A stretch of DNA of 64,000 nucleotides from Rhynchospora pubera (taxonomy: Eukaryota > Streptophyta > Magnoliopsida > Poales > Cyperaceae), in assembly GCA_028095005.1 (NCBI GenBank), contig CM051462.1, forward strand, positions 239,066,973 through 239,130,972. Reading direction: 5' to 3'. Each line of letters opens with the position of its first letter. The stretch's first letter is position 1. The notes beneath the pieces are model-generated. The model saw only the letters and a list, made by a program, of their open reading frames with translations. It had not been told where the DNA came from and ran no database searches. Below are positions 33,701 through 44,277 of the stretch, one piece after another. The translations under genes were made by a program, and so were the position numbers.

Positions 33701-35596
33701 TTTTTTTCTGCAAAAAGGCTAACTGAACAGTATTATGATACTTTGTAATTATTCAACTACTCTTTTGGATTAGAGGCTGAAATATGATACTTTGTTATGC
33801 TTTGCTTGTGGAGCATTATGTAAATCAGTATGCAATGAAAGAATTTTGTATTCATTCCGCATCACAATATGCAAAACTATGCCAATAAAATAGATAATTC
33901 CATAACCGGACAAATGTATATAATCAGTCCAACATTTCACATTACTCAAACTCTAACAATCCGGTATCAGAAGTCCTAGCATATATATACATACTGAAGT
34001 GGAACTGGAAACCAGAACATTTATAAATAAACATTCTAATGGTAATGTAAGGAAAGAACAAGTTTTTTTTTAGATGGCCGGGCAGCGGCTGCCAAGCTTA
34101 AAAAGCAAAAAAAAAAAAAAAAAAGAGAATGATTTTGTGAAATTAATTAATTGGAAAATACATTCCAAGCGAAACTAATTTTGCGAAATATATAAGTTAA
34201 TTAATCAACTTATCATATTTTTGCAATACTCACTGTTGCAAATAAATAAATAATGCACGTATGGTTAAACACCTTATTTTGTGTGACCCTTTGAGGATTT
34301 ATACTATGTTGGACATGGAATTAAATCGTTATTTAATTCCAATAATCATAAGCGGTATCTAGCAACACGTTATGATTCCTAATTCGCATAAATAATGTAC
34401 TGCTACAGTATTTAAATCCTGCATAAGAGAATAAAAGTATTTCTCTATTTTGATTCTTATGTTACATGATATCATCGTATAATCCAAGATAGGAATGTGT
34501 CATTCTTGCAGATTATACGTTTCTTGATCTAGAGTTGATCGCCTAATTGCGCGCATACGATCCAACTCCATCAAGGGGCCCAAACAGATATCGTCACTCA
34601 CTAAGTGAATTAACGAGGGACATACGGGTTTCTTGATGATTAGCTTTTCCCCGCACAATTCAAGAGAACATAAATAAAGTCTGTATAGCAGCCCTTATCG
34701 GGAATCAGCGGTAGACAATATTTATTGAACCTATCCTCATGTGAAAAAGATAAACATCTCAAACATAGAACCAAAATCATAACGAAATAAATAATGACAC
34801 ATAACACAATCCATATATTTATTTCGTTGGGTCAAGTCCTGTACTATATTCCATAACATATACATATGCAATTAAGTTGGTAACTCTTTACCTATGATTA
34901 GTATAACTTAATCATCACTTAACTTGCATACTAATCTTATATGATAATTAATGTTCCTTTGTTAATTATCAAGATTATGGACCGTTTAGATTTATTATTG
35001 TCATTCTAAAGAATGATCTACAGAGATCTACAATTCAGATCCTCAACCTGAATTATCTGTCAATAATAAACCTCATAAGAAAAGAAGTAGAAAGAGGAAG
35101 ATACCCACTCAACCTAATGCATCTCCTTAAACACCCTCACTGGTATTGTTGTCAGTCTAGGATTATTGACTAGATCTCAAGCTAGAATCACATGGATAGT
35201 GATTAATGAACCTGGTGAGGCAGGGGAGAAAGGAGAAGGCAAAAGGTGGATGAAACAGATAAAGGAAAAGGGAAAAACAAGAAGCTGCACTTCCGAAGAA
35301 AGCAGCCAAAGAAAGTAGAATTCAGATGTTCAATGATGAGATAGATTAGCTAGCAAAGGGCCTAGACAGTCTAGTAAACCAGTTGGCACAGCTGCAGTAG
35401 TTGCTCAATCTGGTCCTAATCCAGTGGCTAGAGGTAACTCTACTTTGAATGCTCAACCAGCTCCCATCTGGAAAGCTTGTTGCATATGATTTTCTAATAT
35501 AATTCTCCATTTATTGCATTTGCCACAGAGAACCAAATACTTAAGTTAATGTGATCCTCTGATTTCCACCCGGTATGAACAAACAAAAAGAAAAAA
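30772..35596. other. Intergenic; no recognisable gene
   Basis: A G run (30842-30851), a perfect hairpin at 31940-31963, and a pseudo-coding stretch at about 35190-35400 (with AALPKKAAKESRIQMFNDEI and NQLAQLQ, interrupted by stops) are the only features. The latter may be a decayed retroelement or gene. The 33990-35080 stretch has the look of LTR or untranslated retroelement sequence but I cannot define ends. A poly(A) run lies at 34108-34125. Confidence 0.4.
31940..31963. repeat. Perfect hairpin, 11-bp arms, 2-nt loop
   Basis: Arm TTACACGCTAG, loop GT, arm CTAGCGTGTAA. The bases after it (gtttgatcggtttgatc...) resemble the 'ccgtctgat...gatc' context of the MITE at 30571-30758, so this may be the end of a related hairpin MITE. 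Confidence 0.85.
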
Positions 35597-35620
35597 ATAG
35601 TGCAGTTGGTCTACTAATTT

Positions 35621-35747
35621 ATTAATGTGGTTTATAACAACGTTATTGGACTAATAACACAGTTATGAACCCAACTATTCTTAATAGTGCGGTTATAAAT
35701 CGTGTTATTAGGTGAGAGAGAATAACGTGATTATAAATCACATTATT
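35621..35747. repeat. Series of 27-bp quasi-palindromes
   Basis: Four related units, at about 35621-35647, 35653-35679, 35683-35709 and 35721-35747, each run from AATA/ATTAA to TATT around a central GGTTATAAA-like segment. Each is close to its own reverse complement. A weaker fifth lies near 35597. They sit about 140 bp left of the GeBP array. Confidence 0.75.
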
Positions 35748-35868
35748 TCTTGGTTCTTTTATCTTCTTTTATTTGAAGATAAATTGGGGGTCAAGCCACC
35801 CAACTTATTTATAAATTAAACATCTATAAAAAACTCTATAGTCAGATTTCGAACATGCGATCTTTCAC

Positions 35869-36861
35869 TCAAGGTGCATTGCCCTTTATCCCGGGCACTG
35901 TAGCATCACCGGTCTTAGTGCCCGCAGCATCACCGGGCACTGCAGCATCACCTGTCTCAGTGCCCGCAGCATCACCGGGCACATCAGCATCACCGGTCTC
36001 ATTGCTGCTTCCTTTCTTTCTCTCTCTCTCATTTTGTTTCTTCTCTCTCTCTTTCTTTTTCTCTGCAGCAAACAACTCAGTCCACCTTTGAAACAGAGAG
36101 GTTCTATCGAAACTTGAGGAAGCAGCAGACCTGTTCTTTGTCTTGAATCTCCTCTGGCTGCACTTAAGCCGCATGTGGCGAATCTTATTAAGCATTTGTG
36201 CACCGCTAAGAGGGATTTGGATCTTGGATACAAACGAGGCATAAGAGCTTTTAGGAGGAAGCTCGCCATGTATGGCCAGATGATCGGATAAGGCGTTGAT
36301 GAGGGTCTTCTCATCCTTCGGAGCCCAGAGACGAGATGAGGATTTTTTGGGGGGAGGCCGAGAAGCAGTCGCAGAGAGGTTCACCTTCTTGGAGAGAGGA
36401 ACCTCGTCTTTCTCCTCCTCTTCTCTTTCTTCAGAATCGGCCTGGGCCTGGCGCTGGTGCTGGCGCTGGCGCTTTCTAGGGTTTGTTGATATGGTTTTAG
36501 CGGTGGAAGGGATTTGCTGTGCGACCTCTTCTCCTTCTTCAGAACGCTGACGCTTTCTAGGGTTGGTAGATGCGGTTTTAGCGGCGGAAGAGATCTCTTG
36601 GTCGGAGGAAGAGTCGGAGGAGGACGAATGCGGTGGGATATAATGCATCATGGTGGAAAAGAAGGATCTCATCGGTGACGAGGTGGTGGGAGAGTGGGGG
36701 ACGAAGGTGGAGACGAGAGTGGAGAGTTGAGAGTGGAGAGTGGTCAGGGGTTTGCGAAGATTTCGATTGGCGGATCGGCGCCTTTTTTTTTTGTTTCTCA
36801 ATCGAACTCGGAACAAAATGGAGGTATCCAGTTCTCTTCGGGCCTCCATGTTTTCATTCAT
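35869..36861 (-). pseudogene. GeBP/DUF573-like copy 1, C-terminally truncated
   Basis: This copy keeps the N-terminus and DNA-binding domain but is cut at the array edge: after the GDATVPG codons it runs into flanking DNA and stops within a few codons (IKGNAP). It therefore lacks the C-terminal heptad region. The open frame starts at an upstream MNEN methionine (36861); the start conserved in all copies is MRSFF at 36672. The DUF573 core is present (RLWAPKDEKTLINALSDHLA, with QMLNKIRHMRL where others have QMHNKIRHMRL). Without the C-terminus it is probably not functional, though a short DNA-binding protein is conceivable. Confidence 0.8.
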
Positions 36862-37355
36862 TTAGGCCCTTCTTTTTTATTGTTTTTGCATATGTACTAG
36901 TAATTAGCCTCTTAAATACCGGCCGAATATCTTCCCATTATTAATTGTACAGATGTAGTTCGGTCTTCGGTGCACACAATAATTTAATAAATTCCAATTC
37001 TACTATTGCCTTCCCAATTAAATATGAACTTCAAAATTGTTTTTGAAAGTTCAAATCCAATTCTCCACATTTTAACTTTATTATATCTAATCTTTCTTTC
37101 TAATGAGGTAAAGATATAGTTATTAACTTATTCGGTAACTCCAATTTTCATGTTTTGGCCCTCCTTTTTGCTTGAAAAGTCATGAAAAGCGGAGACACAA
37201 CTTGTACCCTATGCAAGGACGAGCACATACCCCATAGTGACAAAATTGGGAACAACTCTGGAGGTCCGAGTTTAAATTTTTGGTAACTGAAAGTCCAGTT
37301 TAAATTTTTCTCAAACTTAATTTCTAAACTCCAAATACTCCTGAGATATTCTGTC

Positions 37356-37781
37356 ATGGCGGCAGAGATAAATGACATCTGCTTGGGGAGGGACTCAGAA
37401 GAGGCCCTGGGGCAAATCTGTAAATTTATCAGCAAGTTCATAGAGTCAGGGTCGTTCCTGACGGCAGTGATCCTGATAGAGCGATTCTCAGTGCGGGCAG
37501 TGGATGACTCCCTTTTGGAGAGGCTGATAGAGAGCTCCGAGTACAATGCTGTCGAGAAGCTGGCTGCTTTCATAGGACGGTCAATGGTTTGTTCTCTTAT
37601 AAGGAAGTATCTTGCCTTCGAAATGGTGAAGAAGGCTTATGAGCCGGTGAAGAGGCACGATTTGAGGCAAGAGTTTCCCTTTGTTAGCCGTGAATATAAG
37701 GAAAGGTATGGGTTAACAAAGTTTGATTCAGGATTTAAGCTCAATTCCTGTCTAGAGTGGAGGCTAGGTTGGTTTAAATAA
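37356..37781 (+). CDS. Array spacer ORF, copy 1 (141 aa, unknown)
   Basis: It starts ATGGCGGCAGAG, a plant-like start context, and reads MAAEINDICLGRDSEEALGQ, later LIRKYLAFEMVKKAYEPVKR and REYKERYGLTKF, ending GWFK. The composition is helical with alternating hydrophobics. A weak resemblance to the helical region of plant Mut7-like 3'-5' exonuclease proteins comes to mind (KAYE-VKR--L-QEFP), but I cannot confirm it. The ORF may be a captured exon, since it ends bluntly. It lies tail to tail with GeBP copy 2 and head to head, over about 500 bp, with copy 1. The antisense strand also has a 141-codon open frame (37148-37573), so coding strand rests on the protein-like look. This copy differs from the rest at DDSLLERL and AVEKLAAFIG. 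Confidence 0.5.
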   Translation: MAAEINDICLGRDSEEALGQICKFISKFIESGSFLTAVILIERFSVRAVDDSLLERLIESSEYNAVEKLAAFIGRSMVCSLIRKYLAFEMVKKAYEPVKRHDLRQEFPFVSREYKERYGLTKFDSGFKLNSCLEWRLGWFK

Positions 37782-37826
37782 GGCGAATATTAATTTCCTT
37801 CGCTGAGAGTTGAATGCATTACGTTG

Positions 37827-38978
37827 TTAAAATTTAATTCTTGAGACATTTATCAAATTAAATTGTTGGCACAGATAAACACAGATAGTTGGCATCATAC
37901 CTGTAACAGTTTCAAACACCTCTCTTTCGAAAGCCAGCTTCCTTGCTTCGAAAGCCAGCTTCCTCGCTTCGAAAGCCATCTTCTCCTCAGCCAATTTCAG
38001 CGCATCATGACTGAAGCTCTTGGCCTTTGCCTCTAATTCGCACGCCTTTGAACTGCTGATGTGCACATTCTCCAAAGAAAACCATGAGGGCAATTGCTGC
38101 CTACTTCTCATATCCTTGATTAGCTGATCATGGAAAAAATTGGAACCAACCACGTCCCCACCATTGGGTCCACCGGTCTCAGTGCCCGCAGCATCACCGG
38201 GCACTGTAGCATCACCGGTCTCAGTGCCTGCAGCATCACCGGGCACTGCAGCATCACCGGTCTCAGTGCCCGCAGCATCACCGGGCACATCAGCATCACC
38301 GGTCTCATTGCTGCTTCCTTTCTTTCTCTCTCTCTCATTTTGTTTCTTCTCTCTCTCTTTCTTTTTCTCTGCAGCAAACAACTCAGTCCACCTTTGAAAC
38401 AGAGAGGTTCTATCGAAACTTGAGGAAGCAGCAGATCTGTTCTTTGTCTTGAATCTCCTCTGGCTGCACTTAAGCCGCATGTGGCGAATCTTATTATGCA
38501 TTTGTGCACCGCTAAGAGGGATTTGGATCTTGGATACAAACGAGGCATAAGAGCTTTTAGGAGGAAGCTCGCCATGTATGGCCAGATGATCGGATAAGGC
38601 GTTGATGAGGGTCTTCTCATCCTTCGGAGCCCAGAGACGAGATGAGGATTTTTTGGGGGGAAGCCGAGAAGCAGCCGCAGAGAGGTTCACCTTCTTGGAG
38701 AGAGGAACCTCGTCTTTCTCCTCCTCTTCTCTTTCTTCAGAATCGGCCTGGGCCTGGCGCTGGTGCTGGCGCTGGCGCTTTCTAGGGTTTGTTGATATGG
38801 TTTTAGCGGTGGAAGAGATTTGCTGTGCGACCTCTTCTCCTTCTTCAGAACGTTGGCGCTTTCTAGGGTTGGTAGATGCGGTTTTAGCGGCGGAAGAGAT
38901 CTCTTGGTCGGAGGAAGAGTCGGAGGAGGACGAATGCGGTGGGATATACTGCATCATGGTGGAAAAGAAGGATCTCAT
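37827..38978 (-). CDS. GeBP/DUF573-like transcription factor, copy 2
   Basis: 383 residues from MRSFF. N-terminal 1-110 is Ser/Glu-rich and includes two copies of an (S)TAKT-STNPRKRQR segment (about 28-43 and 55-70), likely nuclear localisation signals. Residues 114-175 are the DUF573/GeBP domain (RLWAPKDEKTLINALSDHLA, then YASFVSKI and MHNKIRHMRLKCSQR). FQRWTELF (194-201) parallels the C-terminal helix of the family, here followed by a K/E/R-rich tract. Residues 229-269 hold three copies of a 13-residue VPGDAAGTETGDA repeat. Residues 315-355 form a heptad-like helix with FEARKLA repeats, a probable dimerisation zipper. Known members (Arabidopsis GeBP/GPL, potato storekeeper) are plant nuclear DNA-binding proteins. 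After VTG the sequence has a donor-like GTATGATG, so the last 20 or so residues may be intron read-through. Converges on a plus-strand ORF 45 bp away. Confidence 0.82.
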   Translation of the reverse strand: MRSFFSTMMQYIPPHSSSSDSSSDQEISSAAKTASTNPRKRQRSEEGEEVAQQISSTAKTISTNPRKRQRQHQRQAQADSEEREEEEKDEVPLSKKVNLSAAASRLPPKKSSSRLWAPKDEKTLINALSDHLAIHGELPPKSSYASFVSKIQIPLSGAQMHNKIRHMRLKCSQRRFKTKNRSAASSSFDRTSLFQRWTELFAAEKKKEREKKQNERERKKGSSNETGDADVPGDAAGTETGDAAVPGDAAGTETGDATVPGDAAGTETGGPNGGDVVGSNFFHDQLIKDMRSRQQLPSWFSLENVHISSSKACELEAKAKSFSHDALKLAEEKMAFEARKLAFEARKLAFEREVFETVTGMMPTICVYLCQQFNLINVSRIKF

Positions 38979-39661
38979 CGGTGACGAGGTGGTGGGAGAG
39001 TGGGGGACGAAGGTGGAGACGAGAGTGAAGGGTTGAGAGTGGAGAGAGGTCAGGGGTTTGCGAAGATTTCGATTGGCGGATCAGCGCCTTTTTTTTTGTT
39101 TCTCAATCGAACTCGGAACAAAATGGAGGTATCACAGTTCTCGTCGGGCCTCCATGTTTTCATTCATTTAGGCCCTTCTTTTTTGTTGTTTTTGCATATG
39201 TACTAGTAATTAGCCTCTTAAATACCGGCCGAATATCTTCCCATTATTAATTGTACAGATGTAGTTCGGTCTTCGGTGCACACAATAATTTAATAAATTC
39301 CAATTCTACTATTGCCTTCCCAATTAAATATGAACTTCAAAATTGTTTTTGAAAGTTCAAATCCAATTCTCCACATTTTAACTTTATTATATCTAACCTT
39401 TCTTTCTAATGAGGTAAAGATATAGTTATTAACTTATTCGGTAACTCCAATTTTCATGTTTTGGCCCTCCTTTTTGCTTGAAAAGTCATGAAAAGCGGAG
39501 ACACAACTTGTACCCTATGCAAGGACGAGCACATACCCCATAGTGACAAAATTGGGAACAACTCTGGAGGTCCGAGTTTAAATTTTTGGTAACTGAAAGT
39601 CCAGTTTAAATTTTTCTCAAACTTAATTTCTAAACTCCAAATACTCCTGAGATATTCTGTC

Positions 39662-40087
39662 ATGGCGGCAGAGATAAATGACATCTGCTTGGGGAGGGAC
39701 TCAGAAGAGGCCCTGGGGCAAATCTGTAAATTTATCAGCAAGTTCATAGAGTCAGGATCGTTCCTGACGGCAGTGACCCTGATAGAGCGATTCTCAGTGC
39801 GGGCAGTGGATGAGTCCATTCTGAAGAGGCTGATAGAGAGCTCCGAGTACAATGCTGCAGAGAAGTTGGCAGCTTTCATGGGACGGTCAATGGTTTGTTC
39901 TCTTATAAGGAAGTATCTTGCCTTCGAAATGGTGAAGAAGGCTTATGAGCCGGTGAAGAGGCACGATTTGAGGCAAGAGTTTCCCTTTGTTAGCCGTGAA
40001 TATAAGGAAAGGTATGGGTTAACAAAGTTTGATTCAGGATTTAAGCTCAATTCCTGTCTGGAGTGGAGGCTATGTTGGTTTAAATAA
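39662..40087 (+). CDS. Array spacer ORF, copy 2 (141 aa)
   Basis: Same ORF as at 37356, open. Variants: LTAVTLIERF, DESILKRL, AAEKLAAFMG and EWRLCWFK. These and the flanking 'gagttcaatgcatt' are shared exactly with copy 5 at 46602 but not with the copies between. Confidence 0.5.
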   Translation: MAAEINDICLGRDSEEALGQICKFISKFIESGSFLTAVTLIERFSVRAVDESILKRLIESSEYNAAEKLAAFMGRSMVCSLIRKYLAFEMVKKAYEPVKRHDLRQEFPFVSREYKERYGLTKFDSGFKLNSCLEWRLCWFK

Positions 40088-40132
40088 GGCGAATATTAAT
40101 TTGCTTAGCTGAGAGTTCAATGCATTACGTTG

Positions 40133-41272
40133 TTAAAATTTAATTCTTGAGACATTTATCAAATTAAATTGTTGGCACAGATAAACACAGATAGTTGGCA
40201 TCATACCTGTAACAGTTTCAAACACCTCTCTTTCGAAAGCCAGCTTCCTTGCTTCGAAAGCCAGCTTCCTCGCTTCGAAAGCCATCTTCTCCTCAGCCAA
40301 TTTCAGCGCATCATGACTGAAGCTCTTGGCCTTTGCCTCTAATTTGCACGCCTTTGAACTGCTGATGTGCACATTCTCCAAAGAAAACCATGAGGGCAAT
40401 TGCTGCCTACTTCTCATATCTTTGATTAGCTGATCAAGGAAAAAATTGGAACCAACCACGTCCCCACCATTGGGTCCACCGGTCTCAGTGCCCGCAGCAT
40501 CACCGGGCACTGCAGCATCACCGGTCTCAGTGCCCGCAGCATCACGGGGCACTGCAGCATCACCGGTCTCAGTGCCCGCAGCATCACCGGGCACATCAGC
40601 ATCACCGGTCTCATTGCTGCTTCCTTTCTTTCTCTCTCTCTCATTTTGTTTCTTCTCTCTCTCTTTCTTTTTCTCTGCAGCAAACAACTCAGTCCACCTT
40701 TGAAACAGAGAGGTTCTATCGAAACTTGAGGAAGCAGCAGATCTGTTCTTTGTCTTGAATCTCCTCTGGCTGCACTTAAGCCGCATGTGGCGAATCTTAT
40801 TATGCATTTGTGCACCGCTAAGAGGGATTTGGATCTTGGATACAAACGAGGCATAAGAGCTTTTAGGAGGAAGCTCGCCATGTATGGCCAGATGATCGGA
40901 TAAGGCGTTGATGAGGGTCTTCTCAACCTTCGGAGCCCAGAGACGAGATGAGGATTTTTTGGGGGGAGGCCGAGAAGCAGCCGCAGAGAGGTTCACCTTC
41001 TTGGAGAGAGGAGCCTCGTCTTTCTCCTCCTCTTCTCTTTCTTCAGAATCGGCCTGGGCCTGGCGCTGGCGCTTTCTAGGGTTTGTTGATATGGTTTTAG
41101 CGGTGGAAGGGATTTGCTGTGCGACCTCTTCTCCTTCTTCAGAACGCTGGCGCTTTCTAGGGTGGGTAGATGCGGTTTTAGCGGCGGAAGAGATCTCTTG
41201 GTCGGAGGAAGAGTCGGAGGAGGACGAATGCGGTGGGATATAATGCATCATGGTGGAAAAGAAGGATCTCAT
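40133..41272 (-). CDS. GeBP/DUF573-like transcription factor, copy 3
   Basis: 379 residues, with the same domain order as copy 2. Differences visible: a four-residue deletion in the second basic segment (QHQR missing), N-to-H before the first PRKRQR, D-to-V in the domain (WAPKVEKTL), G-to-R in the 13-residue repeat (VPRDAAG), and E-to-K before the heptad helix (CKLEAK). The frame is open throughout, but changes in otherwise constant domain positions suggest relaxed constraint. The downstream plus-strand ORF in the same spacer is 45 bp away, tail to tail. Confidence 0.78.
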   Translation of the reverse strand: MRSFFSTMMHYIPPHSSSSDSSSDQEISSAAKTASTHPRKRQRSEEGEEVAQQIPSTAKTISTNPRKRQRQAQADSEEREEEEKDEAPLSKKVNLSAAASRPPPKKSSSRLWAPKVEKTLINALSDHLAIHGELPPKSSYASFVSKIQIPLSGAQMHNKIRHMRLKCSQRRFKTKNRSAASSSFDRTSLFQRWTELFAAEKKKEREKKQNERERKKGSSNETGDADVPGDAAGTETGDAAVPRDAAGTETGDAAVPGDAAGTETGGPNGGDVVGSNFFLDQLIKDMRSRQQLPSWFSLENVHISSSKACKLEAKAKSFSHDALKLAEEKMAFEARKLAFEARKLAFEREVFETVTGMMPTICVYLCQQFNLINVSRIKF

Positions 41273-41954
41273 CGGTGACGAGGTGGTGGGAGAGTGGGGG
41301 ACGAAGGTGGAGAAGAGAGTGGAGAGTTGAGAGTGGAGAGTGGTCAGGGGTTTGCGAAGATTTCGATTGGCGGATCGGCGCCTTTTTTTTTGTTTCTCAA
41401 TCGAACTCGGAACAAAATGGAGGTATCCAGTTCTCTTCGGGCCTCCATGTTTTCATTCATTTAGGCCCTTCTTTTTTATTGTTTTTGCATATGTACTAGT
41501 AATTAGCCTCTTAAATACCGGCCGAATATCTTCCCATTATTAATTGTACAGATGTAGTTCGGTTTTCGGTGCACACAATAATTTAATAAATTCCAATTCT
41601 ACTATTGCCTTCCCAATTAAATATGAACTTCAAAATTGTTTTTGAAAGTTCAAATCCAATTCTCCACATTTTAACTTTATTATATCTAACCTTTCTTTCT
41701 AATGAGGTAAAGATATAGTTATTAACTTATTCGGTAACTCCAATTTTCATGTTTTGGCCCTCCTTTTTGCTTGAAAAGTCATGAAAAGCGGAGACACAAC
41801 TTGTACCCTATGCAAGGACGAGCACATACCCCATAGTGACAAAATTGGGAACAACTCTGGAGGTCCGAGTTTAAATTTTTGGTAACTGAAAGTCCAGTTT
41901 AAATTTTTCTCAAACTTAATTTCTAAACTCCAAATACTCCTGAGATATTCTGTC

Positions 41955-42380
41955 ATGGCGGCAGAGATAAATGACATCTGCTTGGGGAGGGACTCAGAAG
42001 AGGCCCTGGGGCAAATCTGTAAATTTATCAGCAAGTTCATAGAGTCAGGGTCGTTCCTGACGGCAGTGACCCTGATAGAGTGATTCTCAGTGCGGGCAGT
42101 GGATGAGTCCCTTCTGAAGAGGCTGATAGAGAGCTCCGAGTACAATGCTGCAGAGAAGTTGGCAGCTTTCATGGGACGGTCAATGGTTTGTTCTCTTATA
42201 AGGAAGTATCTTGCCTTCGAAATGGTGAAGAAGGCTTATGAGCCGGTGAAGAGGCACGATTTGAGGCAAGAGTTTCCCTTTGTTAGCCGTAAATATAAGG
42301 AAAGGTATGGGTTAACAAAGTTTGATTCAGGATTTAAGCTCAATTCCTGTCTGGAGTGGAGGCTAGGTTGGTTTAAATAA
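41955..42380 (+). pseudogene. Array spacer ORF, copy 3, nonsense mutation
   Basis: Codon 43, CGA (Arg) in other copies, is TGA at 42081-42083, a CpG transition. The remainder stays open from an internal ATG-like start at 42090. It otherwise matches the other copies; REYKERY is RKYKERY. Confidence 0.75.
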
Positions 42381-42425
42381 GGCGAATATTAATTTGCTTA
42401 GCTGAGAGTTGAATGCATTACGTTG

Positions 42426-43595
42426 TTAAAATTTAATTCTTGAGACATTTATCAAATTAAATTGTTGGCACAGATAAACACAGATAGTTGGCATCATACC
42501 TGTAACAGTTTCAAACACCTCTCTTTCGAAAGCCAGCTTCCTTGCTTCGAAAGCCAGCTTCCTCGCTTCGAAAGCCATCTTCCCCTCAGCCAATTTCAGC
42601 GCATCATGACTGAAGCTCTTGGCCTTTGCCTCTAATTCGCACGCCTTTGAACTGCTGATGTGCACATTCTCCAAAGAAAACCGTGAGGGCAATTGCTGCC
42701 TACTTCTCATATCCTTGATTAGCTGATCAAGGAAAAAATTGGAACCAACCACGTCCCCACCATTGGGTCCACCGGTCTCAGTGCCCGCAGCATCACCGGG
42801 CACTGTAGCATCACCGGTCTCAGTGCCCGCAGCATCACCGGGCACTGCAACATCACCGGTCTCAGTGCCCGCAGCATCACCGGGCACTGCAGAATCACCG
42901 GGCACATCAGCATCACCGGTCTCATTGCTGCTTCCTTTCTTTCTCTCTCTCTCATTTTGTTTCTTCTCTCTCTCTTTCTTTTTCTCTGCAGCAAACAACT
43001 CAGTCCACCTTTGAAACAGAGAGGTTCTATCGAAACTTGAGGAAGCAGCAGATCTGTTCTTTGTCTTGAATCTCCTCTGGCTGCACTTAAGCCGCATGTG
43101 GCGAATCTTATTATGCATTTGTGCACCGCTAAGAGGGATTTGGATCTTGGATACAAACGAGGCATAAGAGCTTTTCGGAGGAAGCTCGCCATGTATGGCC
43201 AGATGATCGGATAAGGCGTTGATGAGGGTCTTCTCATCCTTCGGAGCCCAGAGACGAGATGAGGATTTTTTGGGGGGAGGCCGAGAAGCAGCCGCAGAGA
43301 GGTTCACCTTTTTGGAGAGAGGAACCTCGTCTTTCTCCTCCTCTTCTCTTTCTTCATAATCGGCCTGGGCCTGGCGCTGGTGCTGGCGCTGGCGCTTTCT
43401 AGGGTTTGTTGATATGGTTTTAGCGGTGGAAGGGATTTGCTGTGCGACCTCTTCTCCTTCTTCAGAACGCTGGCGCTTTCTAGGGTTGGTAGATGCGGTT
43501 TTAGCGGCGGAAGAGATCTCTTGGTCGGAGGAAGAGTCGGAGGAGGACGAATGCGGTGGGATATAATGCATCATGGTGGAAAAGAAGGATCTCAT
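42426..43595 (-). CDS. GeBP/DUF573-like transcription factor, copy 4
   Basis: 389 residues from MRSFF. It carries an extra six-residue GDSAVP unit at the start of the 13-residue repeat block, shared with copy 5 only. Other changes: S-to-Y (QADYEER), W-to-R (LPSRFSL, also in copy 5) and E-to-G in the heptad region (LAEGKMAF). DUF573 core intact. Confidence 0.78.
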   Translation of the reverse strand: MRSFFSTMMHYIPPHSSSSDSSSDQEISSAAKTASTNPRKRQRSEEGEEVAQQIPSTAKTISTNPRKRQRQHQRQAQADYEEREEEEKDEVPLSKKVNLSAAASRPPPKKSSSRLWAPKDEKTLINALSDHLAIHGELPPKSSYASFVSKIQIPLSGAQMHNKIRHMRLKCSQRRFKTKNRSAASSSFDRTSLFQRWTELFAAEKKKEREKKQNERERKKGSSNETGDADVPGDSAVPGDAAGTETGDVAVPGDAAGTETGDATVPGDAAGTETGGPNGGDVVGSNFFLDQLIKDMRSRQQLPSRFSLENVHISSSKACELEAKAKSFSHDALKLAEGKMAFEARKLAFEARKLAFEREVFETVTGMMPTICVYLCQQFNLINVSRIKF

Positions 43596-44277
43596 CGGTG
43601 ACGAGGTGGTGGGAGAGTGGGGGACGAAGGTGGAGACGAGAGTGGAGAGTTGGGAGTGGAGAGTGGTCAGGGGTTTGCGAAGATTTCGATTGGCGGATCG
43701 GCGCCTTTTTTTTTGTTTCTCAATCGAACTCGGAACAAAATGGAGGTATCCAGTTCTCTTCGGGCCTCCATGTTTTCATTCATTTAGGCCCTTCTTTTTT
43801 ATTGTTTTTGCATATGTACTAGTAATTAGCCTCTTAAATACCGGCCGAATATCTTCCCAATATTAATTGTACAGATGTAGTTCGGTCTTCGGTGCACACA
43901 ATAATTTAATAAATTCCAATTCTACTATTGCCTTCCCAATTAAATATGAACTTCAAAATTGTTTTTGAAAGTTCAAATCCAATTCTCCACATTTTAACTT
44001 TATTATATCTAACATTTCTTTCTAATGAGGTAAAGATATAGTTATTAACTTATTCGGTAACTCCAATTTTCATGTTTTGGCCCTCCTTTTTGCTTGAAAA
44101 GTCATGAAAAGCGGAGACACAACTTGTATCCTATGCAAGGGCGAGCACATACCCCATAGTGAAAAAATTGGGAACAACTCTGGAGGTCCGAGTTTAAATT
44201 TTTGGTAACTGAAAGTCCAGTTTAAATTTTTCTCAAACTTAATTTCTAAACTCCAAATACTCCTGAGATATTCTGTC

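Noticed and set aside
33990..35080. Fourth LTR element
   Set aside because: Composition is LTR-like but no TG...CA ends with TSD were found.
36296..36550. Plus-strand frames across GeBP copies (MMRVFSSFGAQRR and similar, in every unit)
   Set aside because: Antisense shadows of the GeBP coding region; lost or changed whenever GeBP indels occur.
38164..38297. Regular short repeats suggesting a CRISPR array
   Set aside because: Contiguous 39-bp coding minisatellite without unique spacers, in a plant nuclear sequence.
38120..38620. Second minus-strand frame in each unit (RPVMLQCPVMLRAL repeats)
   Set aside because: Alternate frame of the 39-bp repeat and domain; the DUF573 frame is the one with family motifs.
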